Assembly: GCA_964035575.1 (NCBI GenBank)
Contig: OZ037933.1
Span: forward strand, 372,001 to 436,000
Length of the DNA: 64,000 nt
Direction: 5' to 3'
DNA from: Rhynchopus sp. YZ270_cl-10
Taxonomy: Eukaryota > Euglenozoa > Diplonemea > Diplonemida > Diplonemidae
The notes under the pieces are model-generated. The model did no database searches. It was not told the DNA's origin and worked only from the letters and a program-made list of their open reading frames with translations. The translations under genes were made by a program, and so were the position numbers. Positions 19,811 through 30,440 of this stretch are shown here, in pieces. Position 1 is the stretch's first letter, and every line of letters starts with the position of its first letter.

Positions 19811-21690
19811 GGGTGAAAGTCAAATGTATACACATATACACAGGGTTATAGTCAGATCTATACACTCATTGTATATACAATTGTCAATTGTACATACAAT
19901 TGTATAGAAATTGTATAGATCTGACTATTTGATGTACAATCCCAACTTTTTTTATAGTCAGATCTATACAATTTATGTCCAATTTCAGTGTACACTGGGA
20001 ACCACACACCCACCCACCTACCCGCCCACCCACACCCACCCCCAACAGGACTACACCAAAACAATGGACATTGGGTTTCGCATACCCGATTTTTCTCAGA
20101 AGTCAGTCACTGCTATTGCCATTTAACCCAGGGAGCATAGCATTGCAAAGAAATTCGACCTTTGGAAACCTTCCGGAAAGTCTGTCCTCTGCTCGCGGAG
20201 GACTAGACACAAGAAAATATTGCGTTCCCCCAGAAAACCAGCGCACATTTCACACTCCTTGTGGGTGGTCTTGTTGCCTTTTCGTCATAGTAATTTTGGC
20301 CCAGGCATGCTCTTGAAGCATGACAATTTAGTGTGTATGGGGCAGGGTGTTGTTTTGTTCTGAATTCTCTTTGTTATAACATCTAAGTCAATCGCGGGTG
20401 GTGGTTTGTGTAGCGTGAGGCACTACTTACTTCCTGCGGCTGCTAAAGCGTTATTTCTTCGGATTTAACAACGTACAGCGTAACATAGTGGATTCGCCTG
20501 GTCGACACAACCTTTGATAGATACGGGATAACCAACCCCCTTCGACCCCTTGTGGGTTCACTGAACAAGCCCTCGTGGTAGTTAAACGCGATTGACATTT
20601 ACATTCCTAGAGATGAAAGAACAACACAACACTTCTGTACCCGCGCATCAAAATTGTGGAAAACTTTGCACCCCAAACACCCTCAACAACGCCCGCCAAA
20701 AGGCGCCCCTTGTTGCTGGGAGTTGTTCTCATGTTTGATACCTGCACAGCGGGCATTCCTCTGAGTCCAACGCATGTTTGGCCTGTCTGCGGCGTTGTAC
20801 TTCAGGTGCACGAAGACAGGGTCTGGTGGTAAATTTTGCGTAGTGTCGCATTCCCTCATGTGTGGGTCACTCACACTTGCGGTCATGTGCCACTGCGTGG
20901 GTTTGGGAATTTGGGTACCTGGGTACAGGATATTTGTTGTGAAAGACATCTTCCACCATGCATTGAGGAGGGTAAGACAGTGCTCGCATTTTACTTGAAA
21001 TCATTACAACATTTAACTTCTCCACGGGGGTCTTGGGCCGTTCATTCGGTTATACCTTGACTAGCGGCAGAGGCCTTTTAGGACTCTATAACTCCGATAT
21101 TCCCGAACGGAGGCACACTTTGTGTGTTACTACGACCTGGCAATTTCCAGCAGTAGGTTAAGTAATGTTTTCTTGTGAATTGTTGGATCATTATCTCCTC
21201 AGTGCATGAATGCCCCACGCGACGGACACTTTTGTGTTTGTCAAGTGGACTGTCTGGTCACTTTTCAGTGACTGGCGGGTTGGCTGTGGTTGCTCTTTCA
21301 CGACTTTTATCCTTGTATCCAGTGTACCGTGTACCTGGGTACCTGGGTACCTGGGTACCTGGGTACCTGGGTACCTGGGTACCTGGGTACCTGGGTACCT
21401 GGGTACCTGGGTATGGCGTGTACAATCTCCCTCGAGTGTACAATCCAAAAATTGTATAGATCTGACTTTTGTATAGTCAAATCTATACAATTTGTGTACG
21501 ACCTAGTGTATACTGGGATTGTACATAAATTGTATAGATCTGACTATAAAAAAAGTTGGGATTGTACATCAAATAGTCAGATCTATACAATTTCTATACA
21601 ATTGTATGTACAATTGACAATTGTATATACAATGAGTGTATAGATCTGACTATAACCCTGTGTATATGTGTATACATTTGACTTTCACCC
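19811..21690. mobile_element. Mutator-like non-autonomous element, 1.88 kb, 9-bp target duplication
   Basis: The left and right ends form an almost perfect inverted repeat of about 175 bases, beginning GGGTGAAAGTCAAATGTATA. The element is flanked by AGGGGAAAA at 19802-19810 and again at 21691-21699, a 9-bp direct repeat. Long terminal inverted repeats plus a 9-bp duplication are the hallmark of Mutator-like elements. The interior has no transposase. It contains unrecognised sequence (about 20000-21300) and an array of about ten GGGTACCT units at 21332-21412. Near-identity of the ends suggests recent insertion. A short piece of the same terminus lies at 35134-35186. Confidence 0.85.
21332..21413. 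repeat. GGGTACCT tandem array (8-bp unit, ~10 copies)
   Basis: Perfect 8-base units inside the Mutator-like element. The unit is built on the palindrome GGTACC. Confidence 0.95.
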
Positions 21691-21946
21691 AGGGGAAAAA
21701 ATTCCCTCTTTTTTTTGAGAAAGTAGCCTCTATTAGACTAAGATGAAATCCGCCGAAGAACTTCTTTTTTTTGTGCAGAACACCACACTCATAGAACCTA
21801 CGAAGAAGGAAGACACTGAGTGCAGCAAAAGAAGAGATAAACGTGAAACCACAGAAGAGCAGGGCCGCATAGAACGACCACACAGCCCGCTCTTCCATCC
21901 CCCCGACGAACCGAAGGACCGCCCCAGCAAAACGGGATGTGGCTTC

Positions 21947-23713
21947 TTAGTCGTTCGCAAGCTCGTAGTCGTCGAGCTGCTGGTTGTATTCGAGCACCTT
22001 GCGCTTGATCTTCGTGTTCATCCACGTCACGTGGTCCTCCAGTGTACGCGGCACCAGGTACGCTGGGTCGGTGATCTGGTGTGGCCCCACGCGGACGTGA
22101 CCCTGCTCAACCAGCTTCACTGCCATTTCGAGATGTTGTGCCATCTGTGTGAAAATGAAGAATTGTTTTCACCCATTTTTTTATAATCTGACAACAGTCA
22201 ATGTAAGCACAACAGCAATCTACCCCCCATTTTGAAAAAAAAAACCCCCCGTTTTGAAAAGAGAAATTGAAAATGCACGCTTCGAACAACACTGACAAAC
22301 GCAGGACACTGAATTGAAATAATCAGCACAACGAAGCACCGAGACGCGACATCGGATGTCACAAAATGGATCACAATGAAATCAGGAACTGGCGCACATA
22401 CCTTCAACTTCACGAGGATCACTGGAATACGCCTCTTGCAGAAGGATGCGGTGCTGAGTTTCTCTAGTCCGGACAGGTTGTCTGTTGATGTGTATTGGGT
22501 TTTTTGTTATTATTCTGGTGTGGCCGACTACCCCAAAATAGCAGAAAATAGCAGGAAGTAGCAGAAAATAGCACCCCCTTTCAGCCACACCAAAAGTTGT
22601 GTCTCGTTGTTGTTGTTCGTTTGTTGCATTGAAGCATCTGCACGACAGAAACTTTCTCAGTACACAGGGTTTCCGCCAAGGGGGACCGGGGGGGACCATG
22701 GTCCCCCCCAATATTTTTCCCAGAAAAATCCGGATTTTTACAGGGGTTTGGGGGGGACCATGGACCCCCCCAAGAAAAATGGGGTTTTGGAGGTTGTAGA
22801 TGACCCCCCGTGGTCATGCGACCCCACCGTGCCGAGCATTTGGCTCGCTGTGTCAAAAGAAGTGGAAGAAAAGGGGGATGGCGCAATCTTTTTTAAAAAG
22901 GGTAAAAGTAGCGTACCGTGCGCCTGCGGCGCTGTGTTGCTAGCTATGTGATATTGATATACTTACATCGATACTTCCGTGCATTGCCCCTTTTTCTCAG
23001 GAGGCTTCGGTGCAAGCGACGGGTAGTTATTACATGTTCCCACTGCAGCACTGTAATGACTGTAGCGCCATACAATAGAAAAAGCAAACACCATCACCCT
23101 CCACTCTCACAAGACCCTTACCTTGTTAAGCTTCCACCCCTGACCTCCAAACGAACCACCTCTACCAGACAACACAGCTGTAAAGCTTGACATGGCTGCT
23201 ATCAAACCTGGTGCACCCTTCGCCTCTTCACTCTGTGGCCTGCAGGGAGGCGCGCGCGGAAGCGCGCGACGACCGCTTTTGCGGGGAGAAAAATTTTTTT
23301 TTTGGGGGGTCTTTTTGATGGTCCCCCCCAATTCCTGAAACCCCAAATCCTGGCGGAAACCCTACACCTAAAAAAACAAAAACAACCCGTGCTTCAAAAC
23401 GCTTTTCCCTCCCCCACCCCCATATCCCAAGACATATACCTCTCTGATCTGTGACACCCATGCTGTGGAGCTTGTCGAGGAACTGCTGTGTGATCTGCAT
23501 GCGCACCTTCGATGAGGGCTTCAGGTAGCGCAGGTGGTGCACGAGCGACGTGACCTCGCCGGTCAGCTTGTTGTACTTCTTGTAGTCCTCGCGGTTCTGC
23601 AGGTAGTAGTTGCGGATCACCTTGTCCTCATTGGACTTCGTCTCCTCACGGTACTTCAAAAAGTCGGTCTTCCTAAGAAGCTTAGACTCATGGCGTTTAA
23701 GCTTACGATACAT
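21947..23713 (-). CDS. IMP3: U3 snoRNP protein IMP3, three exons (183 aa)
   Basis: The exons are 23440-23713, 22402-22481 and 21947-22144; donors are GTATATG and GTATGTG, acceptors CAACAG and CACACAG, with matching phases. Together they give 183 residues, against 184 in the human protein. IMP3 binds U3 snoRNA and helps it pair with pre-rRNA in the small-subunit processome. The N-terminus [20 protein letters not shown], the middle [20 protein letters not shown] and the S4-like RNA-binding segment [19 protein letters not shown] are diagnostic. A start-proximal TTTTTTATCAG lies 15 bases before the ATG, a good spliced-leader acceptor. Intron 1 (958 bases) has been enlarged by a repeat element at 22666-23363. 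Confidence 0.96.
22505..22590. repeat. Short hairpin repeat (AATAGCAGAAAATAGCA family)
   Basis: The unit starts GGTGTGGCCGAC and ends TTTCAGCCACACC, so its ends pair. AATAGCAGAAAATAGCA is the core. Related copies lie at about 40687-40825 and 56290-56377. This one lies in intron 1 of IMP3. Confidence 0.65.
22666..23363. mobile_element. Inverted-repeat element in IMP3 intron 1 (~698 bp)
   Basis: The ends are AGGGTTTCCGCCA and TGGCGGAAACCCT, a 13-base perfect inverted repeat. Just inside, GGGGGGGACCATGG and ATGGTCCCCCC motifs occur on both sides. No transposase frame is present and no target duplication is obvious. It is probably a non-autonomous DNA transposon that lengthened the intron. Confidence 0.55.
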
Positions 23714-23737
23714 TGTGTGTGTATTGGTCTGATAAAA

Positions 23738-23890
23738 AGTAGTTGAAAATACAAAAGCCCCTCTCGTGAACAGTGTAGCTTTTGGTATATGACCGGCTGT
23801 ACCGGGGGGGTGGACACCCCAACCAATGCAGTTCTACAATCCATTTTCGTGGTTTACATCTGATATGTGCTACTCCCTTTCCACTCAGCC
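23738..23890. repeat. Dispersed repeat R1, 5' of IMP3
   Basis: Near-consensus copy: GAAAATACAAAAGCCC, CTCGTGAACAGTGTAGC, TATATGACCGGCTGTACC, GGTGGACACCCC and TCTACAATCC in order. It begins about 25 bases upstream of the IMP3 start codon. Confidence 0.75.
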
Positions 23891-24178
23891 AGATGAACGG
23901 GGATCATGATAAAAAAGCATGATTTGTTGAAAGTTGTAGATGATTTCCCAGCGGATCATTACCCAAAACAATGGTTGTGTATGATAAAAAATAGAGAACA
24001 AAAAAAGAAAAATGTCAGTTTTTTTATGTGGCTTAAAAAAGAGAATGTTAAAATACTTCGGCAGAACAAAGAAAGGTGTGTAAATAATTGTAAAACTAAA
24101 GCAATAATTTGCTTAGTCAACTGTAAAAGAAATCGACCCCTTTTTCAGGCGATTTTCTTTTTGTTTTTTTTGGCAAAG

Positions 24179-24308
24179 ATTCATACATGGTAGTCCGACT
24201 CTGCCAGACTTTTGCATATTCAATTTTCCAGACTTCGAAAAGTCAAGAAAATATCAAAAAAAAATGTCTTGAGTCCGACACACTCGGTCATACTACCATG
24301 TATGAATA
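24179..24308. repeat. Small inverted-repeat element (~130 bp)
   Basis: TTCATACATGGTAGT on the left pairs with ACTACCATGTATGAA on the right, and GTCCGAC/GTCCGACAC motifs occur inside. A miniature transposon is likely. The surrounding 23900-24380 has no gene. Confidence 0.6.
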
Positions 24309-24380
24309 TCCCGGCAATTTTTTGATTTTATTTTTGACAAACTCAACTTATAGAACTCAAGAAACAGCCTTTTCCCTCTC

Positions 24381-25988
24381 TTATGATGGATACGCTGACG
24401 GCACCAACGACGCTGAGATGATCGACAGTGCAGAGGTCCATGCATTCCGCCCTGCCTCAGACACCTCTATCCCTGCCCCCTTTAGCGCCGCCACCGACCC
24501 TTGTATCATCTCTGTTAGGTGAAAGTCACGCACACCAAACGCTCGGTACAGTGCGCCTAGGCGCGACAACGCTTCCCTCTCTGCTGTCTCATATGCGTCT
24601 CGTGCATCGGGTGCTAATATCGCGGATACGCCTATGAGCAGTGCGGAATAGAACGACACACTGAACGTCACACCTCCTGTGGAAACTATTTTTTGTTTTG
24701 TTGGCAAGACATCTACCCGTGGTTTGAAGAGACTCCGTAGGCCAGGGTTGCAGTATCGTGCGAAGGAGTGGTCGACACCGTGCATAAAGCGTTCGAACCT
24801 CACGGAAATCATTGCTGCTGCTGGGGAGACGTAGGGTGGTGCGACCAATGCCCCCCAAATCTGCTCTAATTCCTTAAGAAAAGGCTTCGGTAAAGGCAAT
24901 GAAGTGACCAATCCAGGTCGTGTCTGTGCATAGACAGCGTTAGCAGAAAGCTGCGATCGGATTTTATTGAGAAGTACCGCAGACACCCCAGAAGTGTCAA
25001 GTGTCATCTCAATGACGCCTCGGTTGAATGCAAGAATGTGGCGCACCTTCTCCGCACCCACTTCAAATATTTTGTTTCCGGTAAGGTGCAGTGTGTGGAG
25101 ATGGGGGTGGCAACGGAGTGCGGTTTGCAATGCGGTTACACTTTCTCCTGTCAACCCACAGCCACGCAGATCTAATATCCGAAGCGACCCAAAATGCTGC
25201 AACGTTGCAAGCAACGGCACGCACCCGGCGACCCCGAGATAGGTCCCCTGCAGGTCCAACACCTCGAGCACCCCAAAGGAGTGGTTTTTCGATCCCTCCG
25301 CAAGCTCTCCGTCCTCCGCCCACCAGCCCCCCGCTTCGAGCATCCCAAGCACTGCCGCATTTTCCTTCACCCCCAACCCCGCGCAGTACATCCCATACAA
25401 ATCCCCCAACGGCATCGACACTCCAGAGAGCAGCACGCTCCGCGGCGAACACTGTCCGCTCCGGCCTTCACAACCACAACCCAGCCGGATGCTTGCAAGC
25501 ACATCCACTGCATTCGCATTATTCGTCAAAGATCTCCTTTTCGGCGAACCAGCTATACGACGTGGCGACGCAACACAATGCGCCAGAATCGAAGTATGCA
25601 CAGGCTCTGTATCAGCCGCAAGCTTGGCGAGCGCTTGAGTATGCTCCCCTGAGTACAGAGTAACAACGGTGGTGTCACCGTACCGTGCTCGGGTCTGCAC
25701 TGAAACGGTCACAGTGAGGTCCGCAGTGGTGTCAGAGAGAACGTCCTCCGACAATGCTGTGTGGTTTTTTAGCTTCGCATTCCTCACCCCTCCTCCACAA
25801 GGCAAATAAAAGCACCGTCCAGACAGCTCAGTATACTCCGCACACCATGGGGTGCACCTCTGCAAGCTGCAGTCATCCCCTCGGAAGACACACACCAAAC
25901 GGAGCTCCGCATTTAAATCTGCGATTTCAAATCCTTGAATCCGATTAACACACACCTCCACGCTTCGATGCACCCGAGGTAATGACAT
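24381..25988 (-). CDS. LRR protein with C2-like N-terminus and globin-like C-terminus (535 aa)
   Basis: This is one exon, with an AG directly before the ATG. Residues 1-130 look like a C2-type beta sandwich (VEVCVNRIQGF...LRLVCVF). About residues 245-345 carry leucine-rich repeats of the ribonuclease-inhibitor type (VLEVLDLQGTYLGVAG, LRILDLRGCGLTGES, LHTLHLTGNKIFEVGA). The last ~135 residues fit the globin fold: an F-helix/FG region LGALYRAFGV followed by G- and H-helix-like segments (MIQGSVAALKGAG, AWTSALSIISASLV), as in flavohemoglobin-type globins. The position of the proximal haem histidine is Tyr in LGALYRAFGV, so haem binding in the usual way is doubtful. The C2 and globin assignments are my inference from pattern; the LRRs are clear. 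Confidence 0.75.
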   Translation of the reverse strand: MSLPRVHRSVEVCVNRIQGFEIADLNAELRLVCVFRGDDCSLQRCTPWCAEYTELSGRCFYLPCGGGVRNAKLKNHTALSEDVLSDTTADLTVTVSVQTRARYGDTTVVTLYSGEHTQALAKLAADTEPVHTSILAHCVASPRRIAGSPKRRSLTNNANAVDVLASIRLGCGCEGRSGQCSPRSVLLSGVSMPLGDLYGMYCAGLGVKENAAVLGMLEAGGWWAEDGELAEGSKNHSFGVLEVLDLQGTYLGVAGCVPLLATLQHFGSLRILDLRGCGLTGESVTALQTALRCHPHLHTLHLTGNKIFEVGAEKVRHILAFNRGVIEMTLDTSGVSAVLLNKIRSQLSANAVYAQTRPGLVTSLPLPKPFLKELEQIWGALVAPPYVSPAAAMISVRFERFMHGVDHSFARYCNPGLRSLFKPRVDVLPTKQKIVSTGGVTFSVSFYSALLIGVSAILAPDARDAYETAEREALSRLGALYRAFGVRDFHLTEMIQGSVAALKGAGIEVSEAGRNAWTSALSIISASLVPSAYPS

Positions 25989-26774
25989 CTTATGACAAAG
26001 ATAACCTTTTTTGCCCCCTTATAGGTTTAAACTTCAGAAGAAAGTTGTGGTCAAAAGGTTGTTGGGGGGGGTTGTTGTGTAGGGTTTTAAAGAAAAACTC
26101 CTGAAGTGGGGTGATATTTTGAGGTAATTTGGAGTGTCAAAAAGCGCGAAATAAAAATTGGCAATTTTTTTTTTTTTTGCTTCACTTTGTAAAGTTAGAA
26201 GGGGGAGAGAGGAACGTTGTTTCTTTATTTCGGGTGGGGTTGGTGTGGGTGGTGGGGTTGCTGTATGCAGTACCCCAATGTTGCATCTCACACAGTACTG
26301 CATAAAGCGAAGGTGTGGTGGAGGGTTGCAAACCACGAAGATGGGGTGTACATTGCATTGCGAGACGCGTCAGTGGCAAGAATAGGCACGCATTTTTGTT
26401 TGAATGACTATCCCCAAAAGTTTGCTCCCCTTTCCCCCTTTTTTTAGTCTTGGAACACACAAAGTCTCCTGAGGGGAAGGCCCTCCCCACCCCCCAAGAA
26501 ATTCCAGAAAAAGGTGTAAGATAGTCCTTACTCTTTCCTTTCAAATACACCCCAAACGAAACAGGGAGGTACTCACAAAACAATAAACGACACAGAAAAA
26601 AAAATGCTCACTTTTGTTATTATCAACAAAACACTTCCACAACTTAACCTGACTTTTCACCTTTTACCTTTTTTTTCTAATTCTCCGATAATCTGTCATT
26701 TTATTTTGCTTTTTTTTTTTAGACAATCACCCTCACCCCTTCCCAGGTTAACAGATTCAAGGGAGATATCCTCA
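25989..26774. other. Spacer, no gene seen
   Basis: It holds long T and G/C-rich tracts only. It should contain the parvulin 3' UTR and the LRR-gene acceptor. Confidence 0.5.
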
Positions 26775-27143
26775 CTATTTTCTTGCTTGGACCATGATGA
26801 TATGGTATCCGAATGTGGTTTTGATTGGTTCTGATGTGTATTCACCTACATCGACTAGAAGTGCAGCCTCCCAGAAGTCAGGGTCCAGCTCGTTTCTTGC
26901 CTTCCATCCAATGAGCCCCGAGCGCCCTGCTTTGTCCTGCGAGTATTCGCGCGCAGCCTCGTTAAAGGAGATCTTCCCTTCGTCAATCATCTTCAGCACC
27001 TCCAGCGCCTTGCCGTGCTTCTCACAGAGGATGTGCCGCACTTCCATTGAATGCACACCGGGGGTCTTGTCGTCCTTCTTGTCATCCTTCCCTTTCCCCT
27101 TCCCTTTCTCCGTCTTTGCGGGTCCCTTCTTATCTTTCCCCAT
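26775..27143 (-). CDS. PIN4: Par14-type parvulin peptidyl-prolyl isomerase (122 aa)
   Basis: This is a small parvulin of the Pin4/Par14 type. The N-terminal ~30 residues are very basic and flexible (MGKDKKGPAKTEKGKGKGKD), as in Par14, where they support nucleic-acid binding and nucleolar location. The PPIase domain runs from about residue 34: VRHILCEKHGKA with the active-site His, FNEAAREYSQD, the GLIGW turn, and the C-terminal FGYHIIMVQARK with the second His. The length (122) is close to the human protein (131). There is no WW domain, so it is not Pin1. A CCCCCCTCAG acceptor-like site lies about 20 bases upstream of the ATG. Par14 has been linked to ribosome biogenesis, which matches the nearby IMP3 by function only. 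Confidence 0.93.
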   Translation of the reverse strand: MGKDKKGPAKTEKGKGKGKDDKKDDKTPGVHSMEVRHILCEKHGKALEVLKMIDEGKISFNEAAREYSQDKAGRSGLIGWKARNELDPDFWEAALLVDVGEYTSEPIKTTFGYHIIMVQARK

Positions 27144-27492
27144 TGTTCGTTGTTATGCCCTGAGGGGGGTGTGTGGAGGTGTGGAGGTGTGTGGAGTGGG
27201 GGGGGGTGGTGGTGAAGGGAAAGTGAAAGTGAAAGAGAAAGATGACTCTCTCTCTCTCTCTCTCTTTCAGTTAGCTAGCGTAAGCAGCGCTGTCTGCGTC
27301 GTTAGGAGCGTCTAGGAGAATGATTGCATGATCAATGGTTTGCTAATACGTTTAGGGCTTGAACCTCGCGACGAGTGATTGGATTCACTGTTCACTACAT
27401 TGCTTCGGCAAAGGATGGAAGGGGAACGAAGGGACGTGGAACCTCACACCATCGCACAAAATTTCAGGAATTTTTTTTTTGCATTTTTTTGC
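27144..27492. other. Spacer with CT microsatellite
   Basis: A (CT)n tract lies at about 27243-27270. Otherwise nothing is recognised. Confidence 0.5.
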
Positions 27493-27855
27493 ATTTTATA
27501 TGACTAGTAAAAAACACTTTATCGTACAATCCGTCGTAAATCCGCGTAAAATAAAGTAGACTTTATTTTACAGCTCACTATAGAGTTTTCTATGGAGCTG
27601 TAAAATAAAGTTTTACTCCGTAAAATGTACTTTACACCCCACAGAACAGACTGTTCCCCACTTTTTTTTACCACCCACACATGCCGCGCACCACGAAAAA
27701 AATGCTGGAAATGGAGGAGCTGTACGAAGATTATGGGTACTGGGTACTGGGTACTGGGTACTGGGTACTGGGTACTGGGTACTGGTCTCCACTTTATTTT
27801 ACTCGGATTTACGACGGATTGCACGATATCGTGTTTTTTATCGTCATATAAAATT
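27493..27855. mobile_element. Inverted-repeat element with a GGGTACT array
   Basis: The ends pair over about 60 bases (ATTTTATATGAC...AATCCGTCGTAAATCCG against the complement). Inside is an array of about seven GGGTACT units (27735-27785) and short TAAAATAAAGT palindromes. No coding capacity. Confidence 0.7.
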
Positions 27856-27860
27856 ACGTA

Positions 27861-28012
27861 TTAGTGAAAAATAAAGTAGCTTATTTTACTTGCCATGCCC
27901 AATGTGCACTCGTGTATTTTTTTTCCCCTCGCCTTCGGCTCGGGGAAAAAAATACACACTCGCGCACATTGGGCATGGCGCGTAAAATAAAGTCTACTTT
28001 ATTTTACACTAA
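27861..28012. mobile_element. Miniature inverted-repeat element flanked by TA
   Basis: It begins TTAGTGAAAAATAAAGTAG and ends CTACTTTATTTTACACTAA. The arms continue with GCCATGCCCAATGTGC pairing with GCACATTGGGCATGGC, around a CCGAAGGC loop. TA occurs immediately outside both ends, fitting a TA target duplication as used by Tc1/mariner-type elements. Confidence 0.75.
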
Positions 28013-30423
28013 TAAATAGTTATTTTCGGTTTTCCCTCCCTCTCTCTTCTTCCCCACATATAACAATGGAGGACTGTCTGAGATAATTTGCTAAATCAGG
28101 GTGCATCGAACACCATTTCACCCACAGCGGGGGGTCTCACTTCCGTAGGTCATGGAGCTTTCGCCGAACGACTTTGGTTGGGACGGGTAATTTGCAGTCC
28201 AAGTTTCTCGCGCTTGCCGTAGCGAACGCAGCCGACGGGGAAATCGAAACAAGGGGTGAAGACGGGGAAGCTCCCGGGGAGACTTCGTGGAGACCTGGCG
28301 CGCCATTTTACCGGGTGTGACGGACGAGGACGCCAGGGACGTTGCGGTGGACCACCCTGCGTTTTTGTGCGTAAAGTGTGTACTAAATATTCTGTGCTGA
28401 TATTTTTTTGCAATACGCTCCCACTGACTACCTCCTTAAGGAAAACTCCTTTGAGGCCAAAAAAATAATGCGTGTGTTCGACAGCGCGCGTTTAGTTTAT
28501 TTGTGAGGGGTGTAAAGGATATGGGGAAGGGAAGAAACCCCCTTTTTTCTTTTTTTGTGCGAACATCCTAACGTACATATAAAAGTGGAACCATTTTTTT
28601 TGCACAAAAAAGCAAAATAAGAGGACTACTTTCAAAAAATTTAACATAAAAAAGACAACGGGGAATTTGTGGAGGGAGAGAAAGAAAAAGGTGGATGCAA
28701 TGCAAAGTCCTCTTGGACTTTAGCCACCTCGAAAAAAAAAAAAGGTAGAGGGGAAATGAGCTAGGTACATAGTACAAAGTAAAAAATGCATACACCCACA
28801 TGAATATATGCACATCGACAACACGCCTGAGTATTGCGACTTTTTTTTTGTTTTGGTTTGTTTTTTTTCATCATTTAAAAACGCTACCCTAATCTGTTCT
28901 TTTTTGTGTAGGCAGGGCTCACCTGCCATATGCAAGGATCTGTACTCAATGCTGCCTGAAGGCTATTGTATTTTTTATTTTTGGTTTAGTGTAGCTTGCC
29001 AAGATTCATCTAGGGGTTTTTTTCCTTCTTCTTTTTTTTTTTTGATAAAAAATTGTTTGGAGTAGTGTGTTAAGTTGCCTCGGGTTGTGTTGACACAGTT
29101 TTGTGCAACATACACTTTCCTTTTTTTTTTGTTGCAGTGTGTCTATCACCATAGTACCTAATAGGTGCCCCCTATGATCGTCTCCGTGAGACACGCAACA
29201 GAGAAGCATGGAGCTTTTGCAAGACGCTAACTGAGAGCGAAAATATATTAGATTCATATACTTTTCAGTTCGTTAGAAAATATAAAAATCTCTCCCAGTT
29301 TTTTTTGATACATCCCCTCCCTAGATAATGAAGACGTACCTCAACGCAAGGCAAAGACAAAGACAAAAGGAAGAGACACAAGGCTGTCCTCCACCCCCCC
29401 CCCCCCCCCTTTGAGGGCAACTTTTTTTAATACTCCACAGATTTCAATCAAATATGGGGCAAATCGAAAACAGCTGTGGGGGGGAGCGCAGGGGAAGGAA
29501 AACACTGTGACCACACAGTTTTGCACTCTCTATAAGAATCGAATAAAGAAGACCTCTGGAGGAAAGGTGCCTCACTCACTACTGAGGGTGACATCTGAAA
29601 GGGAAAAGAAAAAGATCACCACAATCACCACATCATCGTATGAACGACTTCCCACGTGCAAAGATGTCAACCGCTTCGCTTACAGGGGTCTTCGGCACTA
29701 CGGTCGTATCGCTGCTGCTGGGAGGGGATTGGGGTAATTAGAAAAAGGGGGGTAAAAAAAAGGGAAATTATTTCATAAAAAGTAATTCATAAAAAGGAAA
29801 GAACGGCTTATAAGAGGAATCCTAAGCGTCGAGGCAATCAGGTGAATGAAAGCAAAGCTTGGTAGCGCAGTGCGGCAGGTGGAAGAGAAGATCTTCACAC
29901 AACACTGCAGACAGGCTGTGGAGGTCCAAACGAAGCACCGTAGATGATACACGATTCAGCGAAAACGCAATGCATGCTGCAGAGGAGCACACAATGTGCC
30001 AATGTACCCAATGCATCCCATGCATACAATGTACCCAATGTACAACGTCGGCAGCGAAGTGGACGATGACAACAACAAAAAACACCAACATGGAGGTTGA
30101 GGAGGAACTGAAGCAAGCGTATGAAGCTGTGTCTTGTGGGCTCCGAAACGAGACCACATTCACCGCGAACCAGCGTACGTTATGGACGTAGACCAGCCGC
30201 ACCCTATCACGATGTTCAGTGATAATCTCAAATGTCCAGCCTCCGTTCGTAATTTAAAAACAAAAAAAGTTGCCGTGTAATACAACAGCCCGCTCGTAAA
30301 CAGTGTACCTTTGGTACAATGACCGGGTATAAAGGGGGTGGACCCAATGCAGTCCTACAATTCATTTTCGTGGTTTACATCTGATACGTACCCCCACAAA
30401 GAAAATACGTGAAGGTAAGCATG
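28013..30423. other. Long spacer with repeats; no confirmed gene
   Basis: Protein-like frames at about 28129-28380 (plus strand; for example LQSKFLALAVANAADGEIE) are interrupted and unrecognised. R4 is at 28366-28440. A run of about 17 C lies at 29396. A region of repeated ATGTACCCA/ATGCAT units lies near 30000-30050. R1 occupies about 30265-30390. The rest is AT-rich. Confidence 0.45.
30265..30390. repeat. Dispersed repeat R1
   Basis: The order of motifs is GTAATACAACAGCCCGC, CGTAAACAGTGTACC, TTTGGTACAATGACCGG, GGGTGGACCC, GTCCTACAATTCATTTTC, GTGGTTTACATCTGATA. Confidence 0.7.
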
Positions 30424-30440
30424 TCACCGTTTCTGTTGTA

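Noticed and set aside
27320-27420. Possible tRNA near GAGGTTCAAGCCC (minus strand)
   Set aside because: Only the T-arm-like box is present; no acceptor stem or A-box at the right distance.
28129-28380. Plus-strand gene fragment (LQSKFLALAVANAADGEIE)
   Set aside because: The frame is interrupted several times within 250 bases, with no recognised family; it is only mentioned in the spacer entry.
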